Of a stretch of 64,000 nt of DNA, positions 32,072 through 43,338 are shown one piece after another (positions within the stretch are counted from its first letter, which is position 1; each line of letters begins with the position of its first letter). A program made the position numbers and the translations under genes. The stretch is from the NCBI RefSeq assembly GCF_023065955.2, contig NW_026622974.1:31031718-31095717 (forward strand). Direction: 5' to 3'. This DNA is from Ursus arctos (taxonomy: Eukaryota; Chordata; Mammalia; Carnivora; Ursidae). The notes beneath the pieces were generated by a model. The model saw only the letters and a list, made by a program, of their open reading frames with translations. It was not told the origin of the DNA and searched no databases.

Positions 32072-33571
32072 GAGAGGCTGGGTCCGAGATAGCGACGTAG
32101 GAAGACCCTGAACTCAGCTCCTTCACGAATGCACCGAATCAGTGCTTACATACAGGGCAATTCTTTATACCTACAGAGTAATTCCTCCTGAAGAAGAAAC
32201 GAGGGCTAACTAAACAGCTTCTGTACAACCAAGGATAGAGGGACTACATAGAGAAGGGCAGGAAAGATAGAGACATAGTGACCACAGGAACCCCAGCCTG
32301 GTGTTGTGACCTGCAACGGGGGTGGAGGGAGGGTACTGAAGGACCAGTGCAGAGCTGTGGTTTAAAAGGGCAACTCGAATTTAAAGGAACCAGGCCTTGA
32401 GTGTCTGCTAAATGGTGGGGGACTTGATGAATGTTCTCCAGTGTCAGAGAGGCTGGTGAGTGCTATTGTTTATGTTCCCCTTCCACCTTGACAGCACGGG
32501 TGGAAGCAGGGTTCAGGCACCCTGGCCAGCCTGCCAGTGGCTCTAGCTGCCCTGGGGCACAGACAAAAGCCATGGTTTAAAAAACAACCAGAATATGAAG
32601 GAAACGACCCTAGAAGGGGAAGACAAGTGCCACTGTTTATGTTCACCCTGCACCCAGACAGCATAGATGGGAGCAGAGTATGGGCCCCCAGGCCAGCTGG
32701 CTGCCCTACTAAGCCTTAGACCCCTAGCCCACACCTGCCATCCCTCATCAAGGCTCCCCCCAACTGCCTGAGCTCCAGTCATCCCTCCAAGGCAGCCCCA
32801 GTGCAGCACACACCAGGACACCCTTGGACAGTGCCCGCTAAGTCCCAGCCATCTCACCAGAGTGCTGCAGGATACAACAGGCCCAGGCCCGCTTCAGCTC
32901 CAGGTGACTCACCAGAGCACCTCCTCTTTGAAGCACCCCAGGCCCTCCCAACCTGTGCCTGCTTCAGCTCCGGCTGTCCTGCTATGGCACTGCCTGCAGG
33001 GAGTGCCCTGGAACCACCAGGTGCATGCCCGGCTTCAGCTCTTGCCATCCCGCCAGGAAGCCCCCTGCACAGAGTGCATCAGGACAGCTCTGCCCGTGCC
33101 TGCTTCAGCTCCGGCTGTCCTGCTAGGGTGCCCCGTGTGAGGACTGCCCTAAAACCCCACGGCCTGAGCCCACTTCAGCTTCAGCCCTCCTGCCAGAGTG
33201 CCTTGTGTGTGGAGCACTCTGGGGAGCCCTAGCCCATGCCCACCTCAGCGCCAGCCCCCCACCAGGGAGGCTCTGACACCGAATGCCCTGGCACTCCAGG
33301 CCAGCCAAAGCCACCAGTCACATGCAATCTACACAGGGGACATAGCTATTAGGCCAATCCTTCCAGACTAGCAGAAGTAGCTGTTCTAATTCAGAAAAAC
33401 AAACACAGAAAGTCAGACAAAATGAGAACACAGAGAAATACGTTCCAAACAAAAGAACAAGACAAAACTCCAGAAAGAGAACTAAATGAAACAGATAAGC
33501 AATCTACTTAATAAAAAGTTCAAAGTGATGGTCATAAAGATGAGCTAGAAAGAAGAATGGATGAATTCTGT
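32072..33571 (+). mobile_element. LINE-1 5' UTR with internal tandem repeats
   Basis: Begins near ggctgggtccgagatagcga and continues cgtaggaagaccctgaactc, the start of a carnivore full-length L1 5' UTR (compare 'gatggcggagtaggaag'). A GC-rich middle made of about 70-bp units (32890-33310) is followed by A-rich sequence leading toward ORF1, which stops at 33571. ORF1 itself is absent. A 143-codon frame at 32801-33232 and others here reflect the GC-rich repeat, not a protein. Confidence 0.8.
32890..33310 (+). repeat. ~70-bp GC-rich tandem repeats (L1 5' UTR monomers)
   Basis: The word cttcagctcc or a near variant recurs at about 32892, 32962, 33033, 33103, 33173 and 33244, i.e. every 70-71 bp, with divergent filler between. 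At least five units are visible, and weaker units may extend to the left (32760-32890). Confidence 0.88.
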
Positions 33572-33627
33572 GATCATGACCTGAGCCAAAGGCAGACACT
33601 TAGCCGACTCAGCCACCCGGGCGCCCC
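33572..33627 (-). mobile_element. CAN SINE fragment, tRNA-derived head only
   Basis: gatcatgacctgagccaaag through ccacccgggcgcccc is the antisense SINE head. The body and tail expected on the left are missing, and L1 5'-UTR text abuts directly. This marks one end of a deletion. Confidence 0.88.
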
Positions 33628-34075
33628 CAAAATATAGTACTTTTAGAAAGAGTTTGAACTTAAGCAACCATCACTTTAATATAGACTGTTGTATACTTAG
33701 GATCCTGCATATGAAATTCATGGTAACCGCAACCTATAATAGATAGCCTATAATAGATAACAAACAAAGAAAAAAATAAAGAGAAAGAGCTCCAAACAGA
33801 ACTAAAAAGAGCTATCAATCACAAGTGAAGAGGCAAGAGAAGAATAGATAACTACAAACATAAACAGAAATCAATGACCAAATGGCAAAAAGAACATACT
33901 TAGCCAATAATTACTTTAAAGGTAAATGGTCTCAATGCTCCAATCAAAGGAAATAGGATGGCTGAATTGGTTCAAACACAAAAAACAAAACAAAACCCAT
34001 CTATAGCCTGCCTACAAAAGACTCACTTCAGACCTAAAGACACATGCAGATTTAAAGTAAAGGGATGGACAAAAC

Positions 34076-34123
<48 letters not shown>

Positions 34124-34765
34124 TATTCTACACAAGTGGAAGCAAAACAAAACAAAAAAAAAACTAACAAAAAACCCAAAAAGCCTGGGTAGCAATACTT
34201 ATATTAGACAAATAGACTTTGAAACAAAGACTGTATCAAAAGACAAACAAGAGCATTATATAATAATAAATGGATCATTCCAATAATAGTATATAACAAT
34301 TGTAAATATCTATGCACTTAACATATGAGCACCTAACTACAAAAAGTGAATATTAACAGACATAAAGGGAGAAATTGATAGATACAATAATCTAGAGGTC
34401 GTTAACAACCTACTTATATCCATGAATAGACCATCCAGACAGAAAATCAATAGGGAAACAAGGTCTTTGAATGACACATTAAACCAGATGAAAATAACAT
34501 ATATACTTCAACCAACAAGAAAAATCTCAAATAAACAATCTAAACTTATACTCAAAGGAACTAGAAAAAGAAGAACAAACCTCAAATTTAGAAGGAAAGG
34601 AATAAAAAGGTCAGAGTGAGAACTGAAATAGAGAATAAAAAAATAAAATATAAATAAAATATAGAGAATAAAAAAAATCAATGAAACTAAGAGCTGATTC
34701 TTTGAAAAATAAATAAAATTGATAAACCTTTAGCCAGACTCGTCAAGAATAAAAGAGAGAGTTTT
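33628..34765 (+). mobile_element. LINE-1 ORF2 fragment (endonuclease to pre-RT), internally deleted
   Basis: Sense ORF2 sequence: ggtaaatggtctcaatgctc (start of the endonuclease domain), aaagactcacttcagaccta, aaatatctatgcacttaaca, aaatcaatagggaaacaagg, then a jump at about 34500-34525 to aaaaatctcaaataaacaat and gaactagaaaaagaagaaca, ending with cctttagccagactcgtcaa. The middle of the endonuclease-to-linker region is deleted, and numerous stops exist. It contains a CA microsatellite at 34081-34122. Confidence 0.82.
34081..34122. repeat. (CA)21 microsatellite
   Basis: Uninterrupted CA dinucleotides inside the L1 endonuclease region. Confidence 0.97.
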
Positions 34766-36142
34766 ACTTCTTCCTTGCTGATTTGGATGCTTTTTATTTC
34801 TTTTTGTGTCTGAATGCTGGGGCTAGGACTTCCGATATGCTGCTGAATAAAAGTGATGAGGAAGGACATCCTTGGCTTATTCCTGACTGTAGAGGGAACC
34901 CTCTCAGTTTGTCTCCATTGAGGATGATATTACCTGTGGCTTTTTCATATATGGCTTTTATTATGTTGAGATATATTCCCTCTAAACCTAATTTGTTGAG
35001 AGTTTTTATCAAGAATGGATGTTGTGCTTTGTCAAATAGTTTTTTCTGCATCTTTTGAAATGATCATATGGTTCTTATCCTTTCCTTTATTAATGTGCTG
35101 TACCATGTTGATTGGTTTACCAGTATTGAACCACTCCTGCAACTCAGAAATAAATCCCACTTGACCATGGTGAATGACTTTTTTAAATGTATTGTTGGAT
35201 TCAGTTTGCTAGTAGTTTAGAGTATTTTTGCATTTGTGTTCATTAGGGATATGGGCCTAATTTTCTTTCTTAGTGATGGTTTTTTTTTTTTTCTTTCTGG
35301 TTTTGGTATCAGGGTAATGCTGGCCTCATAGAATAAATTTAGAAGTTTTCCTTCCTCTTCTGTTTTTTTGAATAGTTTGAGAGGAATGGGTATTAACTCT
35401 TCTTTAAATGTTTGGTGGACATCACTTGTGAATCCATCTGGTCTTGGGCTTTTGTTTACTGGGTATTTTTTGATTACTGGTTCAATTTTTTTGCTGGTTA
35501 TTGGTCTGTTCAGGTTTTCTATTTCTTCCTGTTTCACTTTTGGGAGTTTATATGTTTGTAGGAATGTATCCATTTCTCCCAGGTTGTCCAGTTTGTTGGC
35601 ATATAGTTTTTCATAATGTTCTCTTATAAATGTTTGTAATTATAACTGATTTCTATGGTATTGGTTGTTATTTCTCCTCTCCTACTTGTGATTTTATTTA
35701 TTTGGGTCCTTTTTTCTTTTTGGGAAGTCTGGCTAGAGGTTTATCAGTTTTATTAATTTTTTTCAAAGAATCAGCTCTGATTTCATTGATCTATTGTTTT
35801 TTTAGTTTCTATGTTTTTTATTTCTGTTCTAATTTCCTTCCTTTTGCTGGTGTCATTTTTTTTCTTTTGCTAGCTCCTTCAGATATAAGGTTAGGTTGTT
35901 TATTTGAGATTTTTTCTTGCTTCTTGAGGTAGGTCTATATTGCTATATACATCCCTCTTAGGACTGCTTTTGCTGCATCCCAAAGGTTTTGGACCATTGT
36001 GTTTTCATTTTCATTTGTTTCCATGCACTTTGTGATTTCTTCTTTGATTTTCTGGCTGGCCCATTCATTGTTTAATAGCATGTTGTTTCACCTCCATGTT
36101 TTTGTGGTCTTTCCAGATTTTTTCTTCTGGTTGAATTCTAGT
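34766..36142 (-). mobile_element. LINE-1 ORF2, inverted segment (endonuclease end to RT palm)
   Basis: Minus-strand ORF2 from near the endonuclease end (right edge; frame 36088-36270 includes LEFNQKKKSGKTTKTWR) through the RT fingers and palm to about the KEEVKLS motif just before the catalytic FADD (left edge; frames 34687-34869 and 34794-35051, the latter with [11 protein letters not shown]). It carries frameshifts. Together with the sense segment to the right it forms a 5'-inverted L1, missing about 0.5 kb of ORF2 at the switch point. Confidence 0.88.
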
Positions 36143-36815
36143 TTCATAGGCAAGAATATACAATGGAGAAAAGACAACATCAATATATGATGTTGGGAAA
36201 ATTGGATAGCTACATGCAAAAGAATAAAACAGGACCACTTTCTTACACTAAAAACCCATAAAAAACTCAAAATAGATTAAAGACCTAAATGAGAGACCTG
36301 AAACTATAAAACTCCTAAAAGAAAAGATAGGGAGTAATCTCCTGGACATCAGCCTTAGTAATATATTTATGGCTATGTCTCCTCAGGCAAAAGAAATAAA
36401 AGCAAAAATAAACTATTGGGACTATACCAAAATTAAAAGCTTGGCACACAGAAAAGGAAACCATCAACAAAACAAAAAGGCAACTTACTGAATGAGAGAA
36501 GATATCTGCAAATGATTTACCATCATGTATGGTACCATAATGATGAATACATGTCATTATATATTTGTCCAAACCCATAGAATGTACAACGCTAAGAGTG
36601 AACCCTAAGATAAACTATTTTGGATGATTATGATGTGTCGGTGCAGATTTCATCAATTATAACAAATATACCACTCTGGTGGGGGATGTTGACAATGGGG
36701 AAGGTAAAGCACATGTGGAGGCAAAGGGTATATGGGAAACCTCTGTACTTTCCTCTCAATTTTTCTGTGAACCCAAGACTTCTCTAAAAAAAAAAAAAAA
36801 AAAATCTAAAAAAAG
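36143..36815 (+). mobile_element. LINE-1 ORF2 C-terminus, 3' UTR and poly-A
   Basis: Sense sequence from ggcaagaatatacaatggag (KNIQWRKDN-type motif) through the C-terminal domain, then an L1 3' UTR with tgtccaaacccatagaatgt, ccactctggtgggggatgtt and tttctgtgaacccaagactt, and a poly-A run at 36787-36805. Several stops. It is the normal 3' half of the twin-primed element whose 5' half is inverted at 34766-36142. Confidence 0.88.
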
Positions 36816-36829
36816 TACACAATTAAACT

Positions 36830-37290
36830 GCTGTCTACCTCTCTATCACTCTCCTCTTGTCCACATTAGCCTTACCTCTATTTCTAGATCCTTCCTTCTG
36901 TTTCTAAATCACATTAAGATAATTTCTTCCTCGGGGATTTTGCCAACTGTGTTCCTTCTGGTTGGCATGCTCTTTCTCTAGAATTCTAAATGTCTTTTTG
37001 TTCTTATCCTTCACATCTCAGATAAAAGTTCTTAAATATGCCTCTAAATTATTCTTTCCCTCTCAGACTGGTCATTCATATCTCATTAACTCACTATATT
37101 TTTGTACTTATTGCTATCTGAAATTATTTTATTCATTTTTTGCTCATCTGTCATCCTCCCATACCCTCCTCTAACTCCACAGTGATTATCAATGAGCTTT
37201 GAGATTTTATTGTATCCATGGCTGTATCCTGGGACCTAGAACAATGCTTACTAATTAGTAGGTGTCTAAAAATGTTGGTTAAACCAACAC
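36830..37290 (+). mobile_element. L2 LINE, 3' region
   Basis: Order of landmarks: gttccttctggttggcatgc, cttcacatctcagataaaag, tgctatctgaaattatttta, then tgagctttgagattttattg and agaacaatgcttactaatta. This matches the L2 3' end ('catttaggtctcagcttaaatgtc... tgctctgaaattat... cctggcacatagtaggtgct'). Confidence 0.78.
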
Positions 37291-37849
37291 ATCTGACAGC
37301 ATTCCATTCTCGAAAAGCAGGAATATGGTATTAGCCACTCTTGGATGGGGGATAAGTAGAGCAGATCACAAATGTCTGAACTTTCTCATTGAATATGGAA
37401 AAATCTTTGAGCTATCATTGAATATAATCATTTCTGTGCCTCATTTTAAATTAAATACAGATCTTGAAAGTTGTGGGTTTATTTTGCTAATAATTAAGCA
37501 ACCCTTTTTGCAACTGTGTTAGAACATGGCCAGCCAGGGCAAATCCTACGGAAAATATTGAGGTAGGCAAAATATGTGTTATTTGCCTTTAATTCCTCTT
37601 TGTGTGTCATGTTCTTATCTTTCTACAACCAGTTATCTTTTAACTCCAGGACCCCTACTGATTATCGTAACTGTTCTTTTTACCAGTGGAAAATTTCTCT
37701 GATAAATCCCCATGTATATTCTTGACTTTAGAACGTTATTCCCCGTAGAAGAATGGGAAATTGATCCCCTTGCAGCATTATATGTTATTATTAGATGAGC
37801 GATCCCTGCTCTCAATTTTGACTGAGCAATAAGTCCTTGATAAAATTAT
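37291..37849. other. Unique DNA, no feature seen
   Basis: Nothing recognised. Confidence 0.4.
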
Positions 37850-38030
37850 GGAAGGCACTCTAGATATGAAGTTAGGTGAACTAGATTCTCATCCTACTGC
37901 TGCCACAAACTATTAAGATAGTCTTTTACTTATTCTTTGGGGACTTGGTTTACTCCTAAATAAGATAGGAAGATTAGACTAGATTATCACTAAGTTCATT
38001 TCAATTCTAAACTCTAATACAATTTTCTAA
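37850..38030 (+). repeat. MIR SINE
   Basis: ctagattctcatcctactgc and ttggggacttggtttactcc occupy the MIR head-proximal and core positions. The end ttagactagattatcactaa followed by ttcatttcaattctaaactc matches the MIR-type 3' 'ctagatgatctctaaggtcccttccagctctaa'. Confidence 0.7.
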
Positions 38031-38376
38031 TATAACATTCATATCCCCTCACTAATCTTACTTGTAGGCACTATTAAATTTTAAAGGAATTAGTAAGTGG
38101 TAAATATTTGCAACTACATTGAATATAACAAATTATCTGGTATGGTATTAGAGAAACCCAAAATTGTTTCTGATAATTTTTCAGCATGAATAATTATTCT
38201 TCATTTAAAGAAAAGATTTTTATCTGTGCATTCATCCTCTAATTTCATTATTGTCATTTTAATAAATTAGATTTAGAGCACTGCAATTGCTATTTTATGG
38301 CATTCAATTAGGGAAGCGATATGTTGAGAATACATCACAAATCTGTGATTAAAAAACACTGTACTATACTCTCTAA
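38031..38376. other. Unique AT-rich DNA, no feature seen
   Basis: Nothing recognised. Confidence 0.4.
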
Positions 38377-38399
38377 AAAAAATCAGTCTTTATTTTTTT

Positions 38400-38594
38400 T
38401 TAAAAAAGATTTTATTTATTCATTTTACAGAGAGAGAGACAGCCAGCAAGAGAGGGAACATAGGCAGGGGGAGTGCGAGAGGAAGAAGCAGGCTCCCAGT
38501 GGAGGAGCCTGATGTGGGGCTCGATCCCAGGACTCTGGGATCACGCCCTGAGCCGAAGGCAGACGCTTAATGACTGAACCACCCAGGTGCCCCC
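38400..38594 (-). mobile_element. CAN SINE
   Basis: Antisense copy from tttaaaaaagattttattta to ccacccaggtgccccc. Duplication aaaaaatcagtcttt (38377-38391) and aaaaaatcagttttt (38595-38609), one mismatch in 15. Confidence 0.95.
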
Positions 38595-38888
38595 AAAAAA
38601 TCAGTTTTTAAATAATATACTTTTATATTAATTCCTTCAATGAATTAAACTAGAATATTTCCTAGCGGGTTTCCCGTTTGGATTTCCTGGTCACCAGAAG
38701 ATGTGCTTTCAAGCATCATCTTAAATAGAAAAGTGAATTTAAAATATAAGGGTGTTTTATTCAGAAAAGTAAAAGCTAAAAGTACTTACTATAAAATAAT
38801 GATGGTGAAATCATGTCTTATGTACTTCATCTGCATCAAACACGACAGGTAATTAAGAAATGTTTATTGATGATTAAAATTGCCTTAT

Positions 38889-39090
38889 GGGGTGTCTGGG
38901 TGGCTCAGCTGGTTGAGCATATGACTCTTGGTTTTGGCTCAGGTCCTGATCTTAGGGTCATGAGATGGAGCCCCACGCTGGGCTCCGTGCTCAGCATGAG
39001 TCTGCTTAAGACTCCCCCTCTCCCTCTGCCCCTCCCCACTGCACATGCTCGCTCACTTTCTCTCAAAATAAATAAATAAATCCTTTAGAA
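38889..39090 (+). mobile_element. CAN SINE, older subtype
   Basis: Head ggggtgtctgggtggctcag, the older diagnostic gactcttggttttggctcag, gatcttagggtcatgagatg, then tctctcaaaataaataaata. More diverged from the ursid consensus. No clear target duplication. Confidence 0.9.
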
Positions 39091-39801
39091 AATCAGTTTT
39101 TAGATATTTTCTATGAAAAAGAACTCTAAGAATTTCAAAATAGACTGTGATTGTATGAATTGGAATGGGAGCAGAAGCAAAATTAAAATGCTACATTAGA
39201 TTTGAGAACTAGTTCACCCAAGGTGTCTGCTGTCGCCTATGTGCTTTTAGAAAGTAATATCACCTTCATTATCTCTGCTTTGATGTGGGTTTGGCATCAG
39301 CCTTCAGATACTGAAAATACTCTTCAGATGTGAGACAATAAAATAGAGTCTAGAAAAAGTGACTGTATTTTAGAATTAAGAAAATATATTTTATATCCTC
39401 AGATCCTCATAAGGGAGTACTATGAAATGGATACCTACATGACTGAATACCAGGCTTCTGAACTAGTCTGTTCCTTGAAATTAGATACAAGGAATTTCAG
39501 TTAGTTTTGTTTTTATTTTTTAATCTAAGGGGGAAAATCTCATTTAATGCATAACTACTCTCTTGTATTGTTACCAGCATATTTACACATAGGTGTTTAT
39601 TTACATATATATATTCTATTAAAATATCAGGCATGAAACTTTATTCAGAAGCAGGACTTGTTAGAGAGAGAAACCACAAGAAATGTTTTAATGCACATTA
39701 ATGAATGATCGATCACCTTCCCACCACAAAGCTGTTTATATGAGTCTTTCTGGTTCTCCAAATGTGTAGTTACAATAATACACTATTTTAACGACAGTTA
39801 T
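39091..39801. other. Unique AT-rich DNA, no feature seen
   Basis: Nothing recognised. Confidence 0.4.
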
Positions 39802-39817
39802 GACAGTCTTCATTTTT

Positions 39818-40010
39818 TTGAAAGATTTACTTATTTTAGAGACAGAGGGTGGGTGGGGGTGGGAAGGGCAGAGGGATAGAGAGAGAATCCAAGCAAACTC
39901 TAAGCCAAGAGCAGAGCGCAATGTAGGGTTCGACCTCATGACCCTGAGATCATGACCTGAGCTGAAACCAAGAGTCAGATGCTTAACTAATGGCATCACC
40001 CAGCTGCCCC
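39818..40010 (-). mobile_element. CAN SINE, older subtype
   Basis: Antisense with catgaccctgagatcatgac, the older 'ccaagagtcagatgcttaac' diagnostic and an end cacccagctgcccc. Duplication gacagtcttcattttt (39802-39817) and aacagtcttagttttt (40011-40026), two mismatches in 16. Confidence 0.93.
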
Positions 40011-40026
40011 AACAGTCTTAGTTTTT

Positions 40027-43000
40027 AAAACTCCACCTATCCATATTTTTTATAGTCTTGGCTGCCTCCAGACTCCAAACTGGGGCTAGTCATGTTTCTA
40101 GGACATAAATGGTCAAAAGACATTTAGAAAGCATTGGGAGACAAAAAGCAGACAGAAGCAATATCTCCTTGACATGAACAGAGAGTAGTGTCTCAGAAAA
40201 TAGTGACAAGCTGGATAGCTTAAATAACATCGGTGCATTTAAGATGTAGCTTGTCTTATTTTGAGTTGGGTGCTGGGTGAACGCAGCTCGGGGAGAGCCT
40301 GACACTGCAGGACTGGCCATTTCATGACGGTAAGGCTTCTTACGTCCCTTGTGAATGCAAAATACCCCAAGAGCCCCATTTGGTTCACATTTTACTACCA
40401 GGCAACAATAGTTCTCAAACACAGGACTAACCAAAGACAGAGTGGTAACTTATTATTTCTTGATATAGAAAGAAGTGCTTGACATGAAAAGGAAGCATTT
40501 CAAAGCACCTTGAAAGTTACCTGAAAATAGTAATGGCCAAGGAAGAAGAAATTAAAAAGCAAAACCAAGACCAAAATGGCTTTTGAAATTCTTAGTACGT
40601 TTCTGAACAATCACAGAAAGATAAGGCTAGTACAGTGAAATAGAAGGTGAACAATGAAAATAATTAGAAGAAAAACTAGTTCATTAAAGAATAAGGTGGT
40701 ATTGTATCAGTGAGATTATAAGTTGAGATATCAAAACATATATGTGGAAAAGATTCACAGATATTTGATTCATATGAATCAAGATTAAATTAAGTATGAA
40801 AAGAGGATCTCTTGGCTTCTGTGTATTGCAAAAGTCTCCTAAAATGACATTTAGGATTAAAGATTAAATAAAATGCCTGAATAACTTGTAGTAAGCATAT
40901 ACACTATTGCATTACTCATGACCCGTGGAAATCAATTATGATGTCCTATTCTAGAAGCAAGACATTAATCTCATGTAAAGATTATACTGATGATAGTGTA
41001 GAGATAGGTTTTTCTTTAGATAATCTGCTATTTCCAAGAGTTCTCTAAAATTCTGGGTCTCTATGTGAGCTGGAAAAAGGGCTAAATCCTTTAATAAAAT
41101 CTCCATGGAACCTTTAAGACTGTTGGTTCTCTCTGTCGATAAAATGAGAAACCTTTAAATTCCTTCTCTATAAAGCCTTCCAGAAAGCTCTAGCTAGTGA
41201 CTTTGCCACCTCTCAAGTTCAAGAGCTTAACATTCTTCAACCAATCATGTACTCTCAGGAGTAAAGCCAAGTTTTGTTGGGCCTGAAGCTTATACATTTG
41301 GAAGGGAGCATTTTAAGAGAAAGAATACAAAATTCTAAATACGAAATGAGGCGTAGGACCTCAGAGGTAGATGAGTTGTCCTGAGACTTATGCTTGATTA
41401 TAGTGCAAAGTAAAGCAGCTCCCATGATGTAGATTAAGGAAACTAGATCCTTTGTTCCCTTACTGTTATTATAACATATACCATGGAGCAATCTGTGTTA
41501 TTCCAGAATTGTAGCTAAACCCTCAAAGCTAAGGGCAATGGATGATAACTACCGTAAATTCCAAATTGAGTTCCTAGATATATCCATGGAGATTTACTAA
41601 GAGGTAGCCAGGTAATCCTTTGACCATTTTCCCCCATACCCATAACTAGCCTTTGTCAAACTAGGTTAGAGATTTATTATGGAGGTTTTGAATGAAATTT
41701 ATAGGACCAGAGAGTTCTGTGGGCTTTTCCACCAACCAAGCCATGTTGGAGGGGGAGCCAAAAGATTGGAGAGACAGGTATCTTCTTCTATCCTGGCTAG
41801 ATGTTTGCTACCCTGTAGGTATTCAAACTTCTGGCCTATGCTTTTCCTGGAGCTGAGCATGAAAGAATTTTTAGGAAAAGCCCACATATGTGCTCAGGAA
41901 TTAAAAGTATAAAATGAAGAAAGAGGTTACTTAGGGCAGGCTACACAGGTAGCAGCTGAAGAAGCTACACCATCACTGTTTGGCAAAGATGCACGAGTTT
42001 TGGTGTCCTAAGTAAACTAAAGTTTTCCATACCTGAAAATGAAAGTTCTCAGTTTCTTCAAAGTGACCGTAAAGGGTCATCAAACATAAGAAAAAGTGAT
42101 CTGGCCTTTTTGCATATTTAAAGTTCACAGTGGAAGAAAGATAAAGTTCTTTCTTATTTATTCTCTGTGGAGTTCTTGTCATTCAATAAGGGAGTTACAG
42201 TTACTTAGAAGTCAAGTATTTTTAAGTTATCTTACAATGAGTTGGTAAACTCCTCGGAGAGAATTAAGTTTATGCTTGTTTATGTTTCCCGTCCACTTGG
42301 TGTAATGCTTGCAGTATTGTATCTGTTCCATAAATCCTGCCTGATCACTTACCTGCACTCTGTCCATCGTCAGCTGGACACTAAGGGGATGAGGGGTAGT
42401 TTTGAGAAAACTGACTTAGCACAGACACACAGCTAACTTCCTGCATCGTGCATCATTTTGCTGGAATAAAAACGCTTTCACAATTCTGGAAAGTCAGCAT
42501 TTTCTCTATTCGTTTCAGGCATTTTGAATATATAGCAGTGAGGGGTTGTTACCGACAATCTAACCACTGCTGAATAATGAAATCCATACGTACTCTCCAC
42601 AGGAACAGGAAAACTCAAATTTTCACTTTTCCATCATCTAATGCCTAGACATAGACACTGAATTGCTGATGATAATGCAATTATGTCCCAGCTTTGAAAT
42701 GTCAGCTATCAATTTTTCTTTAGCACCTTTTGAAATGTGACAGTATCTCTCATTTGAACCAATTCCTCTGCTCTCTCATCTAACACGACTTTCTTTGATG
42801 ACAGTTCAGGATTGTTTTGAAACATTCGGCACATGTTTTAAATAAGGAAAATTTCACGGTTCTAATAAAATCATTAAACTAAAATCATAAGAATTCCTAA
42901 GCACATGAAAAGAAGGAGCTCAACTAAGATCTGTGAAAGATGACCCCAGGGCGTATTCAGTGACACCAACGGTTCCGCAGTCCCTGGCCATGTTTACCTA

Positions 43001-43135
43001 AATCTCTGTTGCAAACACTGCAGTTTCCAACGTTGCACATATTTTACACATCTTTTAGAATGCTAATATATTGTACTTTCCATCAAAGCTATACAACCAA
43101 CATTTGGAATTGAATATTAGAATCTTTAATAAACA
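40027..43135. other. 3.1 kb unique DNA without recognised features
   Basis: The longest unassigned stretch that I read closely. The frame at 40090-40434 (minus, 114 codons) has no familiar motif. Around 41270-41400 (gggcctgaagcttatacatt) the text reminds me of a low-copy interspersed repeat that I cannot name. Composition is about 40% GC with no CpG cluster. Confidence 0.4.
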
Positions 43136-43338
43136 GGGGCGCCTGCATGGCTCAGTTAAGCCTCTGCCTTCTGTTCAGGTCATGATCCCGGGGTCCTGGG
43201 ATCCAGGCCCTCCCTGCTCAGTGGGGAGTCTGCTTCTCCCTCTCCCTCTGCCTCTCCCCCCCCCCCCCCCCGCTCATGCTTGCACTCTCTCTCTCTCTCT
43301 CCCTCTCAAATAAATAAATAAATCTTAAAAAAAAAAAA
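43136..43338 (+). mobile_element. CAN SINE with expanded poly-C
   Basis: Head ggggcgcctgcatggctcag, ttcaggtcatgatcccgggg, then a 16-C run at 43256-43271, a CT tract and caaataaataaataaatctt with a 14-A tail. The head is shortened by a few bases and no clear duplication was found. Confidence 0.93.

Noticed and set aside
32801..33232. 143-codon GC-rich open frame, proline/serine/alanine rich
   Set aside because: It lies in the tandem-repeat part of an L1 5' UTR; overlapping frames on both strands are open because the sequence is GC-rich and repetitive.
32890..33310. Minisatellite independent of L1
   Set aside because: The units sit exactly between L1 5'-UTR start and ORF1-proximal sequence, so they are better explained as part of the L1 promoter.
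33572..33627. tRNA-like sequence (and the heads of every SINE)
   Set aside because: SINEC heads derive from tRNA-Lys but are diverged and part of the retroposon, so no functional tRNA gene is called.
35217..35573. 118-codon minus-strand frame similar to reverse transcriptase
   Set aside because: Fragment of a dead L1 with frameshifts on both sides; already covered by the L1 feature.
40090..40434. 114-codon minus-strand frame
   Set aside because: No recognisable motif, no repeat context and length within chance for a 64-kb window.
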